NCBI RefSeq assembly: GCF_032854445.1
Contig: NC_088306.1
Coordinates: 15,836,764-15,900,763, forward strand
Direction: 5' to 3'
DNA length: 64,000 nucleotides
Source of the DNA: Liolophura sinensis
Taxonomy: Eukaryota > Mollusca > Polyplacophora > Chitonida > Chitonidae
A model generated the notes under the pieces. That model was not told the DNA's origin. It made no database searches and was given only the letters and a program-made list of their open reading frames with translations. Positions 46,266 through 58,556 of this stretch are shown in pieces; the stretch's first letter is position 1; every line of letters starts with the position of its first letter. The position numbers and the translations under genes were made by a program.

Positions 46266-47039
46266 AAGCTCTCCCTCGCCTAACGTAACAAATTCGATAT
46301 GTTTCTATTAGATACGCTTTCCATATATAGTGAAACTGTTCAGAATGTCCGTTCATTGTAACGGAATCTTTTCCCAAATCCGACATTTGGTTGATCTACC
46401 CACAATATTCCAGTATTACCTTTGACCCCAGAGATGTCGATCTCCCCCGGTTTCATCCGGGCACTTTCTCAGTAATCACCTGTCAGGGATGAACTCTTTA
46501 CTTTACAAGGGCAGCGGTCATAAATTTACCGCCAAAAATAGATTAATGAAGCAACCAGATAGCGTTTAAACAGGTTTTCTGAGAAAACACCACAGGCAGC
46601 TTTATGTATGGAATAAGGATTCGTCATGGATAATAGCTACATAGAACTTTATACAGTCACTACAAAAAACATTTCCTTTCTGGTGCAACAAAGGTCCAAC
46701 CTGTGAAGTTTTGGCCGTAGCCAACCGACACTTGGCCAATGGCGGCATGGACTGTCCCACTAGCCTTGTGAAGCCTTGTGAAGATCGGATTCTCCTTCCG
46801 AAGTCAATAAAACATACTTCTATATATGCGATGTAATATTTTGATAAATTTTAAAGAAAAGGTAAGTGAAATGTATTTGTTCGCTTTTTTGGTTTTGGTA
46901 TTGGTCACAAAACTGCTAAGCAGTTGGAAAACTTAAGAAATAAATGCTCCATTATTTCTTTAATTTGCTTACAATAAGCACCGTATCTTTTAGATTGCTC
47001 CAAGTTTTATGGATATGCATTGAAATGAAAAATGAAAAT

Positions 47040-47340
47040 GAAAGCCAATGACAATTCTTGTTACTTCGTCGCTTGGCGTTCAGCATGAAGGGGATAGTAC
47101 AACGACTGGTTGACCCGTATCAGTATAATGGCTCGGGCGGGGCGGATTACTTGCCTTCAGTAAGGCGTCTCAGTGATGCAGCATTAGACAAAAGAGCGGT
47201 GGAAATCCGTCCCCCAACAAGGAGACACATCACATGCACTCTAAGGATTCCTTCGTCGTCATATGACTGAAACATTGTTAAGTACGACGTTAAACTCCAA
47301 ACACTCACTCACTCACTCACTCACCCACTCACTCACTCAG
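47040..47340 (+). mobile_element. Second-family SINE with (ACTC)n tail
   Basis: The body runs from 'cgtcgcttggcgttcagcat' and 'agtataatggctcgggcggg' to 'gtcatatgactgaaacattg' and 'acgacgttaaactccaaaca', then (CACT)n. It matches 21424-21725 but lacks the tRNA head. Confidence 0.85.
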
Positions 47341-47885
47341 TTATTGTTAATGCCATAACCACGATACATGATAACGCCAAGATGCAAAGTTATAAACGTA
47401 AACTGAAAACTATTATTTAAGTAGTGGAATCAGGAGTTGTGGACTTGTTATTTCAGGATTATCCTCAGAAATCGCAAAAATCGCAAAAATCGCAAAAGTT
47501 ATGTATACAAAGTTACAGGGATGAATTCATCTTAATACTAAATATTATTATGCAACGGGATCAAATATGTTGTAACATTATACAAATTTGTAAAGGCATT
47601 GTCCGAAATCTACGTGTATATAATGACAAAATTTAGATTACATTATATGCAGAGTTTAGTTGCAAAACTTGTCACGAATGATGCAAGGGAATACTACTAG
47701 CAAGCGGATCAGGCAAAGGAAAAATAATGATATTTTGTAAGTGTGTTGCAAAAATACACAATGGTATGAATGGATGTATATACACGTATCTGAAAAATAC
47801 ATTGTTAGTCAGATCGACTGAACATTCGCTGACTAAAAGGAAATCACAAGGCTATGATGATTTACCTTTTGTCTTTGTTTGTTTA

Positions 47886-48053
47886 CATATTCATTTGATT
47901 GGTGTTTTACGCCAAACTCATGAATATTTCACTTATACAACGGCGGCCAGCAATATGGTGGGAGGAAACCGGCATAGCCGGGTGGAAACCCACGACCATC
48001 CGCAGCTTACCGGCAGATCTTCCCACGTTCGACCCGACAGGAAGCCAGCATGA
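47886..48053 (-). mobile_element. Nin-type SINE, head missing
   Basis: Tail and body are well conserved up to 'gaggaagccagcatg'-like 'caggaagccagcatg', then stop before the tRNA-like part. Confidence 0.92.
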
Positions 48054-48328
48054 CAAAATAAGGCATACATTTCACGTACTTATATTATATTACTATTACA
48101 AATATATTAGGGTATTATAATGCAGGGCAGGTTATTTTAGTTAACTTTGGGGAAAAAATGTCTAACATTCTATCTTTGAATGTACTAGATTTGTTCCAAT
48201 AAGACGGCGGTTGTACTGACACTTCCTAAGCTTTGTACATCTATAGTCACATCACTACAGCACATGGTATACACACTTCCTTGGTTTAACACCAAAATGC
48301 ATTGATTTTTAACTTGTGTCGAAAATTA

Positions 48329-48584
48329 CACTAAAAAAATTAATCTGTTAATTTTAACGGAAAGTCTGTCGTCTGAATGATGCTAGAATGTATTCTGTTA
48401 TTGCAACAGATTGTTCTGTTAAATATAACACACATATTCTATCAATTCAACATAACGATTCTATTAGGCTAACAGGATATTATGTTGAATGTGTCACAGT
48501 ATTATGTTATAATAACAGAATATATTCTAGCATCACTCAGATAACACACTTTCTGTTAAAAATAATAGATTCATTTTTTGAGTG
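48329..48584. mobile_element. MITE family A, copy 4 (best preserved)
   Basis: 256 bases between TA dinucleotides. It begins CACTAAAAAAATTAATCTG and ends in the inverse ('cagattcattttttgagtg' type). Arms of about 90 bases include 'tgatgctagaatgtattctg' and its inverse 'cagaatatattctagcatca'. No coding capacity. Confidence 0.88.
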
Positions 48585-49044
48585 TAGCCGTGTCATAGTT
48601 GTCTTCTCCAAAGTGCGCGGTTGTTTTTGTGCAGTGCGCCGTACAAATGCATCACAGTATTTTCATAAATATAGCATGAGATAAAAAAAATCTGCCGGTG
48701 CACCTGTCCTGATTCTGTTCCACAAATCCACTGTAAACAATACGTTTATTGTAAGTTCGAGCACATGTTCACGACAAAAATCTTATAGTTACAAGCATCA
48801 ATGGTTTTCGATCCTCTATCAGAGCAGCGCCCATATTTCTCACACGTCTTAAGACTTAGGTCAAAAATTCGAACACAGCTACAATTAAAATGTCTCGCAC
48901 TAGAAAGTTTAAAATTTGTTCACTGATTCTTGACCGTAGAAAAATGTACTAATCACAGTTTAAGTCCTTTCCTGTTCTGAGTTTGTTTTCTAACGACTTG
49001 GAATTTATGACTTAATCTTAAGTTGCTTGATAAACACGGGCCCT

Positions 49045-49093
49045 GTACATGATGCTGCGCTAGCACGCCAACCACTGAGCCAAGGGGGCCCCA
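49045..49093 (-). mobile_element. Nin-type SINE head only
   Basis: The antisense head 'gctgcgctagcacgccaacc' and 'actgagccaagggggcccc' is kept without the body. Confidence 0.7.
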
Positions 49094-49169
49094 GTAGCTG
49101 AAAAGGTAAAGATGGCAGTTGCTTTTTGCACAAAGACTCACATGTGCACAAAATTGCGTGCTATGTTTG

Positions 49170-49400
49170 TTACAAATTTTATTGAATGTATACAGCCTTG
49201 AGTTTTTATTGGTTAGATTTACTGGATGTATATAACCTTGGGTTTTATTGGTTACAAAGTTTTACTGGATGTATATAACCTTGGGTTTTATTGGTTACAA
49301 AGTTTTACTGGATGTATATAACCTTGGGTTTTATTGGTTACAAAGTTTTACTGGATGTATATAACCTTGGGTTTTATTAGTTACAAAGTTTTACTGCACG
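49170..49400. repeat. 43-bp tandem repeat, about 5 copies
   Basis: Units share 'ttactggatgtatataacct' and 'tgggttttattggttacaaa' and are nearly identical in the centre of the array. Confidence 0.93.
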
Positions 49401-49992
49401 TGTACAGCATTCTGTGTTTCAATCTATGCGTCGAAACAGACATTCATATACCAGCCGTCAACCAAAATGAACGTTCCAGGCAGATTCCCAAAGGGACGTT
49501 TAACACAAAGAAGTAATGAAATCAGAGCGAAATCAGGACGGAATCATGCAAAGAAATGCAGTCAACAGTTTTCAGTGATGTTGGAAAGAAACACGGGGTG
49601 TGATCCAGGTGAATAGGTGTAAATACGTGTATGTACTTGACGGCGCTCTGAGTGCAACTGTTCATATATCCAGCGTGTCGATTTAATTCAACACGATGAA
49701 TACTCCGCCCCTAGCCCTAGGAATTAGACACAATTATGCACCAGAGTGTCAGAGATTGTGGACGCTCTGTCCGTATTTACTCACAAGAGAATTGCACACA
49801 CTGTGAAACTGATGGTTTGATGAAAGACAACGTATAAGCTATCTCAGTGGATGTGCACAATAAAGCCATTTGCTAGCGGTTCACAGTGACTGTGTGTACA
49901 GTATTGCCAGCTTGAAGGCCACAAAATAGTAACAATCAGTTTTGCTGGGTGTTTGCAACATTACTATGTTCGTAGGCTACATACACCTGGAG

Positions 49993-50095
49993 TGGATGTC
50001 CCGGTTTCCTCCCGCAATAATGATGCGCGCAGTCGTATAAAAGGAATATTTTTGAGTACGGCGTAAAACGCCAGTCAATCAAATAAATGAGTACA
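49993..50095 (+). mobile_element. Nin-type SINE 3' part
   Basis: 'cggtttcctcccgcaataat' and 'gagtacggcgtaaaacgcca' with tail 'caatcaaataaatgag'. Confidence 0.88.
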
Positions 50096-51069
50096 TGTAA
50101 TGGATGTCGCAGACCAACGATTTACTGTACACCTTTGCTGAAAAGATACATTATCTAGATATTACTACGCTAAATTTTCAATAAATATGTTAACACCTCG
50201 ATGATGCGATCCACGATGACAGTGATCTTAAATTAAATGTACACAAATGAACTCAAACACATATTTGTAAATACAGTGCCAGATCTGCTAAAGTAAAGCC
50301 GTAAACACCATCAAGATGGTTAGCGATGATATCTTTAGTTTGCCAGCCGCACGAGCCGTATCGGTATAAACATTTGTAAGTTTATAGCCCCCCATAACTA
50401 TATGCAGAATAACTTAACAAACATGAACGTGTATATATATGCTACTAACCCGAGAATATCATCATTTTCCATTTGGCAGGTATCTGCACACGTGGTAATC
50501 TTGATAAGCTTGCTCTATTTTTAGGGAATATAAAAACCGCGCTGAAAAGTTGTATTATTACATATACCTGTTGTACCCCAGTTTGAACTTTTCCAACTTA
50601 ACATTGAAGACAAAATATTTTTTAAATAACCCTATAAATGACAATAACTTTTGTTACGTTTAAATAAATCTTAAGATGTGGCTAAATCTTATATATAATA
50701 GTATATATAATAATTTTAGCCTGGTAACTTTGAAAATTTCCGACTTTGTTTCTTTCGGAATTGTCCCTTAGGTACATGTGCATCCATAGCTTTGTAGTAT
50801 TATTCTCACTTGTGCTATCTGACTAATTTAAAAACCAATTAAATAAATAAATACAGCGCTAAAGGAACGTACTTATAACAATAACTTTGCAATTTTATTA
50901 TGTAAAAATACATTTGAAAATGTTGAAAGATCTTTGAAATGTTTACCTCTTTGTAATCTAGCAAAGCACAATCTTGCGGTTTCGTTACTTTTAAATTACG
51001 GCAATACAGCTTTATAACTACAAGTGTGTATAACTTTACATCACTGTTTACAAACGATTTCGTACACAA
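50096..51069. other. No gene recognised
   Basis: AT-rich unique sequence; nothing supported. Confidence 0.4.
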
Positions 51070-51530
51070 ATGTCAGATAGAGCGTGAAGAGTTTGTAAAA
51101 TTGCAATGATTTTGTAACTACTTTTACTTCAAGGTACAGCCTTTACATGACCTAAAGATTTTGTAACTACTTTTGCTTTAGCTGCAACCTACATATGTTT
51201 GATATGACATAAAGATTTTGTAACCACTTTTGCTTCAGGTTGCGACCTACATATATATTTGACATGACCCAAAGAGTTTGTAACTGCTTTGGCTTCAGGC
51301 TACAACCTACATATGTTTGACATGACGTAATGATTTCGTAACTATGGTTTTGTCAGAGTACAACCTACATATGCCAGACATGACCCAAAGGTAACTACTT
51401 TTGTTTCATGGTTCAACCTACATATGTCTGAGAAGACCCAGATATTTTTCACTACTTTTACTTCAGGATAAAAACTACATATGTCTGACATGACCCAAAG
51501 ATTTTGAAAATACTTTTGCTTCAAACAAAG
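51070..51530. repeat. Tandem repeat, about 58 bp, about 8 copies
   Basis: Units share 'gattttgtaactacttttgc' and 'cctacatatgtttgacatga'; lengths vary by internal deletion. Confidence 0.88.
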
Positions 51531-51865
51531 ATTGTGTAATACTAGTATTTAGCCTACATCTACCTACTCTACACTGCGAACATACACGCATGCGCGTGTA
51601 AGCTTCCCGGGAACACAAGTAGACTTCACAGCCCGGAGTCAGATTTCTCACCGTACTTTCTAACTCATATCATGAACGTGTCATACCTTATAGAAACACT
51701 GCTGGCTGAAATGTTGCCGAGCCGTTAAGCCATAATCATTCATTCATTCTAAGACATTTGCCGTTTTTGTTCAACAACACTTGCATCTTGACACCTTATA
51801 ACGTAAACTCTACACTCAGCAGAAGTGTAGTCAAACATCGCGCCACTGACAGGTATTCGGGTATA

Positions 51866-52110
51866 TTTATTTATTTATTTGATTGGTGTTTTACGCCGTA
51901 CTCAAGAATATTTCACTTATACGACGGAGGCCAGCATTATGGTGGGTGGAAATCGGGCATAGCCCGGGGGAAACCCACGACCATCCCACGTACGGCCGGA
52001 GAGGAAGGCAGCATGAACTGGACTCGAACTCACAGCGACCGCATCCGTGAGAGGCTCTTGGGTCATTACGCTGCGCTAGCGCGCTAACCGACTGAGCCAC
52101 GGAGGCCCTC
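51866..52110 (-). mobile_element. Nin-type SINE, full length with 12-bp target duplication
   Basis: Complete from (TTTA)n tail to tRNA-like head ('gcctccgtggctcagtcggt' on the minus strand), flanked by TATTCGGGTATA at 51854-51865 and 52111-52122. One gap in the body removes 'ccgcaggttgctggcagacc'-like sequence. Probably a recent insertion. Confidence 0.96.
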
Positions 52111-52419
52111 TATTCGGGTATAGAATCGATTCTCTGCTGAACCATGACTTCATTATTTGTTCCATATGACACACACGTCTATGCCAGTACATGTAACTCT
52201 AGCTCGGATACTATCTTATGTTGGTGAATTCGTCACTGTACTTGAAAAGATGTAGCCGTTTCCTTCAAATTACCTCTACTTAAAAATGTAATATCAGTAT
52301 GGGGTCACTAATCACAAATCAGATAAATTTATAACGGAAATAAAATTTAACTGAACAGTCGTAATGTCGTAAAATAACATATATGATACAAATCCTTTCC
52401 GTGCAACTGTAATAACGTT

Positions 52420-52648
52420 CAGTTATTAACACAAAAATCTCTTGTCTGAGTGATACTAGAATGCATATTGTTATTTTAGCAGATTATTCTGTTAAATACA
52501 ACACACACATTCTGTTAATTCAACACAAAGATTCTGTTAGGCAAACAGGATATAATCATGAAAATAACACACTACTAAGTTGTAATAACAGATTACTTTC
52601 TAGCATCGTTCAGACAACAAACTTTCTGTAAAAAATATTCTTTGAGTG
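52420..52648. mobile_element. MITE family A, copy 5
   Basis: 'gtgatactagaatgcatatt' and the inverse 'acagattactttctagcatc' match the family; it ends 'ctttgagtg' before TA. The left end is decayed. Confidence 0.72.
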
Positions 52649-53794
52649 TATCCGATTAGTTTAGAATTTTCGTAAATGCACATTTTCCAGAAAGTCCCAA
52701 TACGATGCAAGACTTACAAAACGAACGTGTATGTCGGTGAAAGACGTAAAGTGCTAATTTTTTAATTAATGAACTTACCTTAATGACTTTAACGGCCTTC
52801 GTCAGCAAACATGAAAGGGTAAGCGCTTTTGCACCTTCCTCGAGGGATCGTGGATCCAGAGTTGTTAACCAAAGGGAATCTTCCGAGGGCACAAAATCAT
52901 ATTAAGAAATCTCTTTGATGAAAAAATCAAAAGTGGTCGGTCAGACGCTGTATATCTTTAGCCAGTGTAGTTTATCAGCGCGTAGAGTACGGCCCTATGG
53001 TGAATAAATGCTGGAGTAAGATAAAGTAGTGCCTTCCTTGTAACCATCTCCTCGCAGTAGCGCCTGGCCTATTTCTGCATGAAGACGTGTGTGCATTTAC
53101 CTTGAAGTCTTTTCAAGGGTACGGTAGCGAAAGTACGAGGTAAAACTAAGGCTGGGTACTACTTATTCGCTACTCACATTTTCTCCTGTTAAGCAAGGAC
53201 CCGGCGGCGCGGAAATTTATCGTTTGGCTAGAACTATTTTTAGCTCAGGTCTATGACGTTACCGATGACGTTTGCGCGTGCAAGCTTCATCCTCAGTTGC
53301 GTGGTAGTCGTGGAGACTTCTAGTAACCACAGAGTAACAGGTATTTAAACTCCCTCAAGACGACTGAGCTATATTTAGTCTTAACACTACGTAAGTCCCC
53401 AAGTTTACTCGTTACATGCAAAAAAGATGGAAGTGTGAAGATATGTTTTTTTTAAGTGAGCAATTTATCTGTTGCCATCTTTTCCACCGCAGTCAGGATC
53501 CGTAGAGCTAAAAGTAAACATATCGCGGCCTGCCTAACTGACAAATAAAAATAATATAATATGTCAAAGTATATTTATTGTTAGTTCGTAGCACTTTGGT
53601 CGGCTATTTATTCCAGACAGACATCAACGTGTGTAACGAACAGGCTGGTTTTCAACCCGCGGTTCGAGAACCAACCATTTGTATATGCTATCTAAACTCT
53701 GTGTTCAAACTTGACGGCGACGTGTTAAAATTACACTTGTAATTACAATTGTACATTCAGTCACCACAGTCTGTATATGAGCGTGACACATAAC
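52649..53794. other. Unique sequence with promoter-like GC-rich patch
   Basis: On the minus strand a consensus donor AAG|GTAAGT lies after 52779, preceded by ~40 open codons with no usable acceptor or start. At 53190-53300 GC content rises and two TGACGT half-sites occur (TGACGTTA, TGACGTTT). A 5' exon and promoter of an unseen gene are possible but unproven. Confidence 0.3.
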
Positions 53795-54005
53795 TGTATC
53801 AAAGACATCTTATTGGATTCTGTGACCTTATCGCAGATGTCCTATTGGATTGTGAAATCCTATCACAGATATTTTACTGGATTCTGTAAACGTAACACAG
53901 ATATATTATTGAATTCTATAACCCTATCACAGATGTCTTATTAGGTTCTCTAACCGTCACACAGATATGTTATTGGATTCTATAACCCTATCACAGATAC
54001 CATAT
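53795..54005. repeat. Tandem repeat, about 35 bp, about 6 copies
   Basis: Units share 'cacagatatcttattggatt' and 'ctgtaacccta'. Confidence 0.88.
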
Positions 54006-55137
54006 TCTCAAACCTGTGTCGTATTCAAACACACAAAAAAGACGAAGTACCGGTATATAGCAAACCGAATGGCTCCCGAAAGCGAGTCACGGAGAAAGCC
54101 CAAATTGCCTATATAAACGCGATGCAGTTATGTTGATTTTAATTATAAAAAGAAAGCAGGATATATAGTTTATTTGCTTTGTCTTATATCATTTCTTGGA
54201 TAGTCGTTTGTTAACAGAAGATCTGTTTACTTGTCTGATGGATGTGTGGATGCACATCTCGTTCGTTCACTTTTGTTGGTTTCTGGTAATTTACAACAAA
54301 GCTATGGAGAAAGGATGTAAACCTTATCGCAAGATAAATAACGGCATATGGTTTATGTTGGCTGATTTGACAGGTTTATTTAGGGCAATGTTTTATTACA
54401 GTGTTTTGTTTTATGGCGCTCTTTCACTTCAGACAATTCATATCTAAAGTGAAAATTGTTAGAAGACCATTTCGAAAATCTGAAAGAATGAACTCGAAAA
54501 ACCCTTTATGTTATCTTAAACAAAAAGTGTTAGAACTCTGCACACAATTAACAACAGACAGCAATTCTGATTGCATATTCTTTTTTCCCTACCTGTAGCA
54601 TTAAAGAAATACCATCTTTACATCGAAATTTATTATTTACGCGAACCCGTTCTATTGCATGTTCTGCCGTGGGTGTGCTATTTCTTTATTGGTGCTTTAC
54701 ACCATAATAAAACGATATGCAACAGCTAGTATATATGTGGAGGAAACCGATATTCTGGGTGGAGGGATTCGGGATATGGGTGAAGGGAACCAGGTATATT
54801 GGTCGATGAAAGCGGACTTTTGAGTGATGGAACCCGAGCTCACATGTGGAGGAAACTGTGTTAATGTGTAGAGGAAACCGGGATTATGGGTACAGAACCT
54901 ACACCGGGAGATACCATTGCCTCATTTCAAGTTTACTAAGCAAGTTGCTCAGACGAGCTGGCTGAACCACACGACGACTACTGGAATGGAACCAAAGGAC
55001 TTACGGGCCTGTTGTCTGTATAGAAATAAGCCAACAATAAAGCATGCATTCTGACGGTCAGGTCAGCAGTATAAACTGTCTTTAAACATGCACCGTATAG
55101 CATTGTTCCACGTCCTTCACAATCCGACTATGATCTA
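54006..55137. other. No gene recognised
   Basis: An open stretch of 83 codons at 54196-54447 has no domain. 'gtggaggaaaccgggattat'-like phrases at 54730-54900 may be worn SINE or short tandem repeats. Confidence 0.35.
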
Positions 55138-55284
55138 TTTATTTTATTGATGTTTTATACGGGGGTGGGGGGGGGGGCGTATATTGGCAGACCTTCCCAT
55201 GTAAGGCCAGAGTAACCTCTGGCGTGAGCTGGACTTGAACTCACAACTCGCTGGCATGCTAACCACCACGGCCACGGTGGCCCC
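55138..55284 (-). mobile_element. Nin-type SINE with internal deletion
   Basis: The tail 'tttattttattgatgtttta' is followed by a G-run, then 'ttggcagaccttcccatgta' and the antisense head '...gccacggtggcccc'. About 100 bases of body are missing. Confidence 0.85.
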
Positions 55285-57173
55285 AATAATGCAACTATGA
55301 AAAGTATAGTTATTTATACAAACACAGGCATGTCTCGTTACTTTGGTGTAGGTTTCTGAAGCCTACACGATAGAGATCTTCAGTCATCACGACCTGTGCA
55401 GCACAGCTGCAGGGCTTTGGCTGTATGTTGCAAAACGAGAAAAGGTATCCTTGCATCCTTACAGGCAAACTGGGGGTTCCCTGGCAGAGAGAGAATATCA
55501 CCCTCCCGCTTTCCCACGGTCGTCTATTTCGGTTTACGTGGGTCGACTAAGGCCTTCAAAATAGCCGCCTATACAGATACATACAGATATATAAATATGC
55601 CGTACATCTGTCTTTTATGACTTCTTACAGTTATGATATAGGCGGATCTTAAAATCTCAGATAAGTATCGACCTGCCAGCCTACATAAACCTAAGATTTT
55701 CTACGGATATAGAACTAAAGTGATGGTGGTATTTGTGAGGTATGCAGCACAGAAATATATCTGTACACTTACACTCGCTTGAGAAGTCAAACAGAAGTTT
55801 CATCGCGACAAATTACAGAATTTCTATCGCGAGAAATTACAGAATTTTCCGAAAAAAAAGTCTTACGATTACTGACTTGGAACCGTCACTTTTCGATCGT
55901 CGGGTGGAACAAATATACAGCTAATTTGAGGCAAGGTATTTAGATCATGGTTTCTTACAATATTTGTGTGTATAATACTTCTTATTAAAAGACATCAAAT
56001 TATAATAATAAATTAACCGTACAGGCCTATTTACTTACCTTACATTATCCTGCATGTCCAATCAGAACGCTTCTGCAATCTTCCTAGAATGTCACATTAG
56101 CATATTCTGGAATGGTTTTCCTTTGCAGGCCAGGTGTAATAGTATAGGCCTATCGCCAGTTGAGTTTTCAACTAACTTTGCATTATCATCTTTTCGAACT
56201 AATGCGATAGCATCTATGCAAGTTATGAAATGATTTCTGTTCTTTTGATTAACAGTTTAACTTTTTGCTCATCAAAATATAAAGAATTAAGTTTAAGGAG
56301 CTTGTTCTATTGGTTAGCTAAGTTTTACAATCTATATTGTCAGAACGGAATTGTTAACATGAATTCTTTCCTAAAGGAGACCTGTATATGTCATTTCTCA
56401 GTTGTAATAATGAACGCATATTATCGTATATCATATGATATTGTAGTTAGCTACATATCGAGGTGTTTGATAACAATTTGTCTGCATTTTATTTGAAAAT
56501 CTGTCAGTTAGGGCCGCAAACTAGATTTTCAACCTGGGTCTTCTTAATGAAACTAATGTAGTCCATTAAGATGACGTCATTTGCAGAAGTGGCCGCTGAA
56601 GATTTATGGTAACATCAGTGTATATAGTAGCAGTTTAAGAGTCTGGCTCAGGATGCTGTGGGGGGCAGACGATTGAGACTGTTTACAGGAAGGCTCTGCG
56701 GCCGGATGAGGTTGTATATAGAGAGGGATTCGCACTTAATCCTACTTACAAAGCCTGTTTCCACTTAACCCTACTTTTAATTAAACCCGTTTCTCCATCG
56801 TATATATACCGGTATCGGCTGGAACTGTATGGTATCATCTCCGCTTAAAATCCATGTATCGTCGACGTCATCATGGAATACTTTGACGTCATAAGCACGT
56901 GTTGGCAATCTCCCAAATCGCTGGCCCTTAACTGCATACATTCAAGATGAAATGAAACGAATACAGGTATGGCCTCGTATATTTCTGTTTAATCTGTGTC
57001 GCCAGCCGTTGTCTAGACCTTTGATACTGATTATGCTGTCAATTTATGTCGGAGTTGTCAGTTTATAAGCCAAAATGCCAGCCAGTAGCTGAAACCTGAC
57101 CGACATAATGTAAGCCACTCGGTCTCCATTGCTGCGTAACTGAACAGCGAATGAAATATATAAACACATGTGC
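55285..57173. other. No gene recognised
   Basis: TGACGTCA occurs at 56572-56579 and 56884-56891, the latter next to CACGTG. Otherwise only short open stretches without domains. Confidence 0.4.
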
Positions 57174-57330
57174 GAAGGTCCGTCAGCAACCTCTGGATGG
57201 TCGTGGATTTCACCCAGGCTCTGCCCGGTTTTCTTCCCACTATAATGCTTACCGCCGTCGTACCGGTATAAGTGAAATATTCCCGAGTACGGCGTAAAAC
57301 ACCAATGAAATAAATATGAACAAATGAATA
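57174..57330 (+). mobile_element. Nin-type SINE, body and tail
   Basis: 'gtccgtcagcaacctctgga', 'ccaggctctgcccggttttc' and 'gagtacggcgtaaaacacca' with an A/T-rich tail. Confidence 0.92.
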
Positions 57331-58435
57331 AATATGCAACCTTTACATATAGTATCGGTACCATGGACGCGCGTATTTAGACGGCACGCGCAGCCTAAAA
57401 GTGTTCAACGGATCGAAATTGTTTACGCGTTTTCAGCAATTTTATCATTCGTACTGGTTATTAACAAAGTGTGGTGTCATCCTTACCAATGTGAGATAAG
57501 TGCTCATATTTATTACTGGAATAAATTATTTCAATATATTTATCGACCCTTGAATAAAGTTACTTGGAAAATGGTTTGAAACAATTATGTATAGTTTACG
57601 TCAAAATACCTCACTCGATTCTGCACATTCAGCGACTAACTGGGTTACAACCGTGATACCTGAAGACGGCTGTTAGTGTAGACTTACAATGCTTCAAGGT
57701 CAACCTTACAGATTCCTCGCTAAGCAGCAGACCTACAACACGCTAGTTCAGAACACTCTACGGATTATTTTCGTCCGAATGGGTGTTTACAACAGTTGCC
57801 ATGTGAACGAGGAATAATAGTCCAATTATATAGCTCTGTCGCCCATCAATCATGTGCTGTTACTCGGGAAGAATACGCACGGGCACCGTAAAACTTTACA
57901 TACAAATAAAGTTAGATTTTATATGCAAAATAACTTGTGATGTGTACATCGTCTTTATTCTTAAAAGTTTGAGGGAAGCATAACAAGAAAGCCAAATCAT
58001 GTATGCCTCTAAAGTTTATCTGAAAAAGCCATTGGTAACTTTAACACGGTTTTTACGCCCGTGTACTATTAAAATAAAATATATTTAAAAAACTGAGATC
58101 TATCATAAGAGCAATTACAAGGAAAACTGATGTGCTAATCATTCCACGCAGATAAGTTATCTATATGAAATAAGATGTAAACGAAATACATATGTAACAT
58201 CGGGGAAGCAAACTGTTACACCGAGGGCCGTGTCGAGGGCGTACGCGAGTAAACCTATAGGCTTACTAGTTGCAATATATCATTAAAGGCAAAAACACTT
58301 CAAAGTTTACGCTGGAAAGAGAAAAAGGCCAATGTTCTTCCCATGTTTACGTTAATAACGTGTTGTGAAATATTTTTTATTTGTCCCAAAAATACATAGG
58401 TCACTGTTCTCACTATACCAGACATGAAGACAGAC
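57331..58435. other. No gene recognised
   Basis: AT-rich unique sequence; nothing supported. Confidence 0.4.
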
Positions 58436-58556
58436 CTATACTCAGGAATATTTCACTTATACGACGGCGGCCACCATTATAATGGGCGGAAACCTGGCAG
58501 GGCTCGAGGAAACACATGCACATCCACAGGTTGCCGGAAGACATTCCCGCGTACGA
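58436..58556 (-). mobile_element. Nin-type SINE body
   Basis: 'actcaggaatatttcactta' and 'acgacggcggccaccattat' through 'ccgcgtacga'; tail and head absent. Confidence 0.87.

Noticed and set aside
52656..52892. Minus-strand coding exon
   Set aside because: The donor is good, but the open frame starts after a stop with no acceptor or ATG in frame.
53330..53346. Second X-box (GTAACC..AGTAAC)
   Set aside because: The spacer is 4 bases, outside the accepted 0-3.
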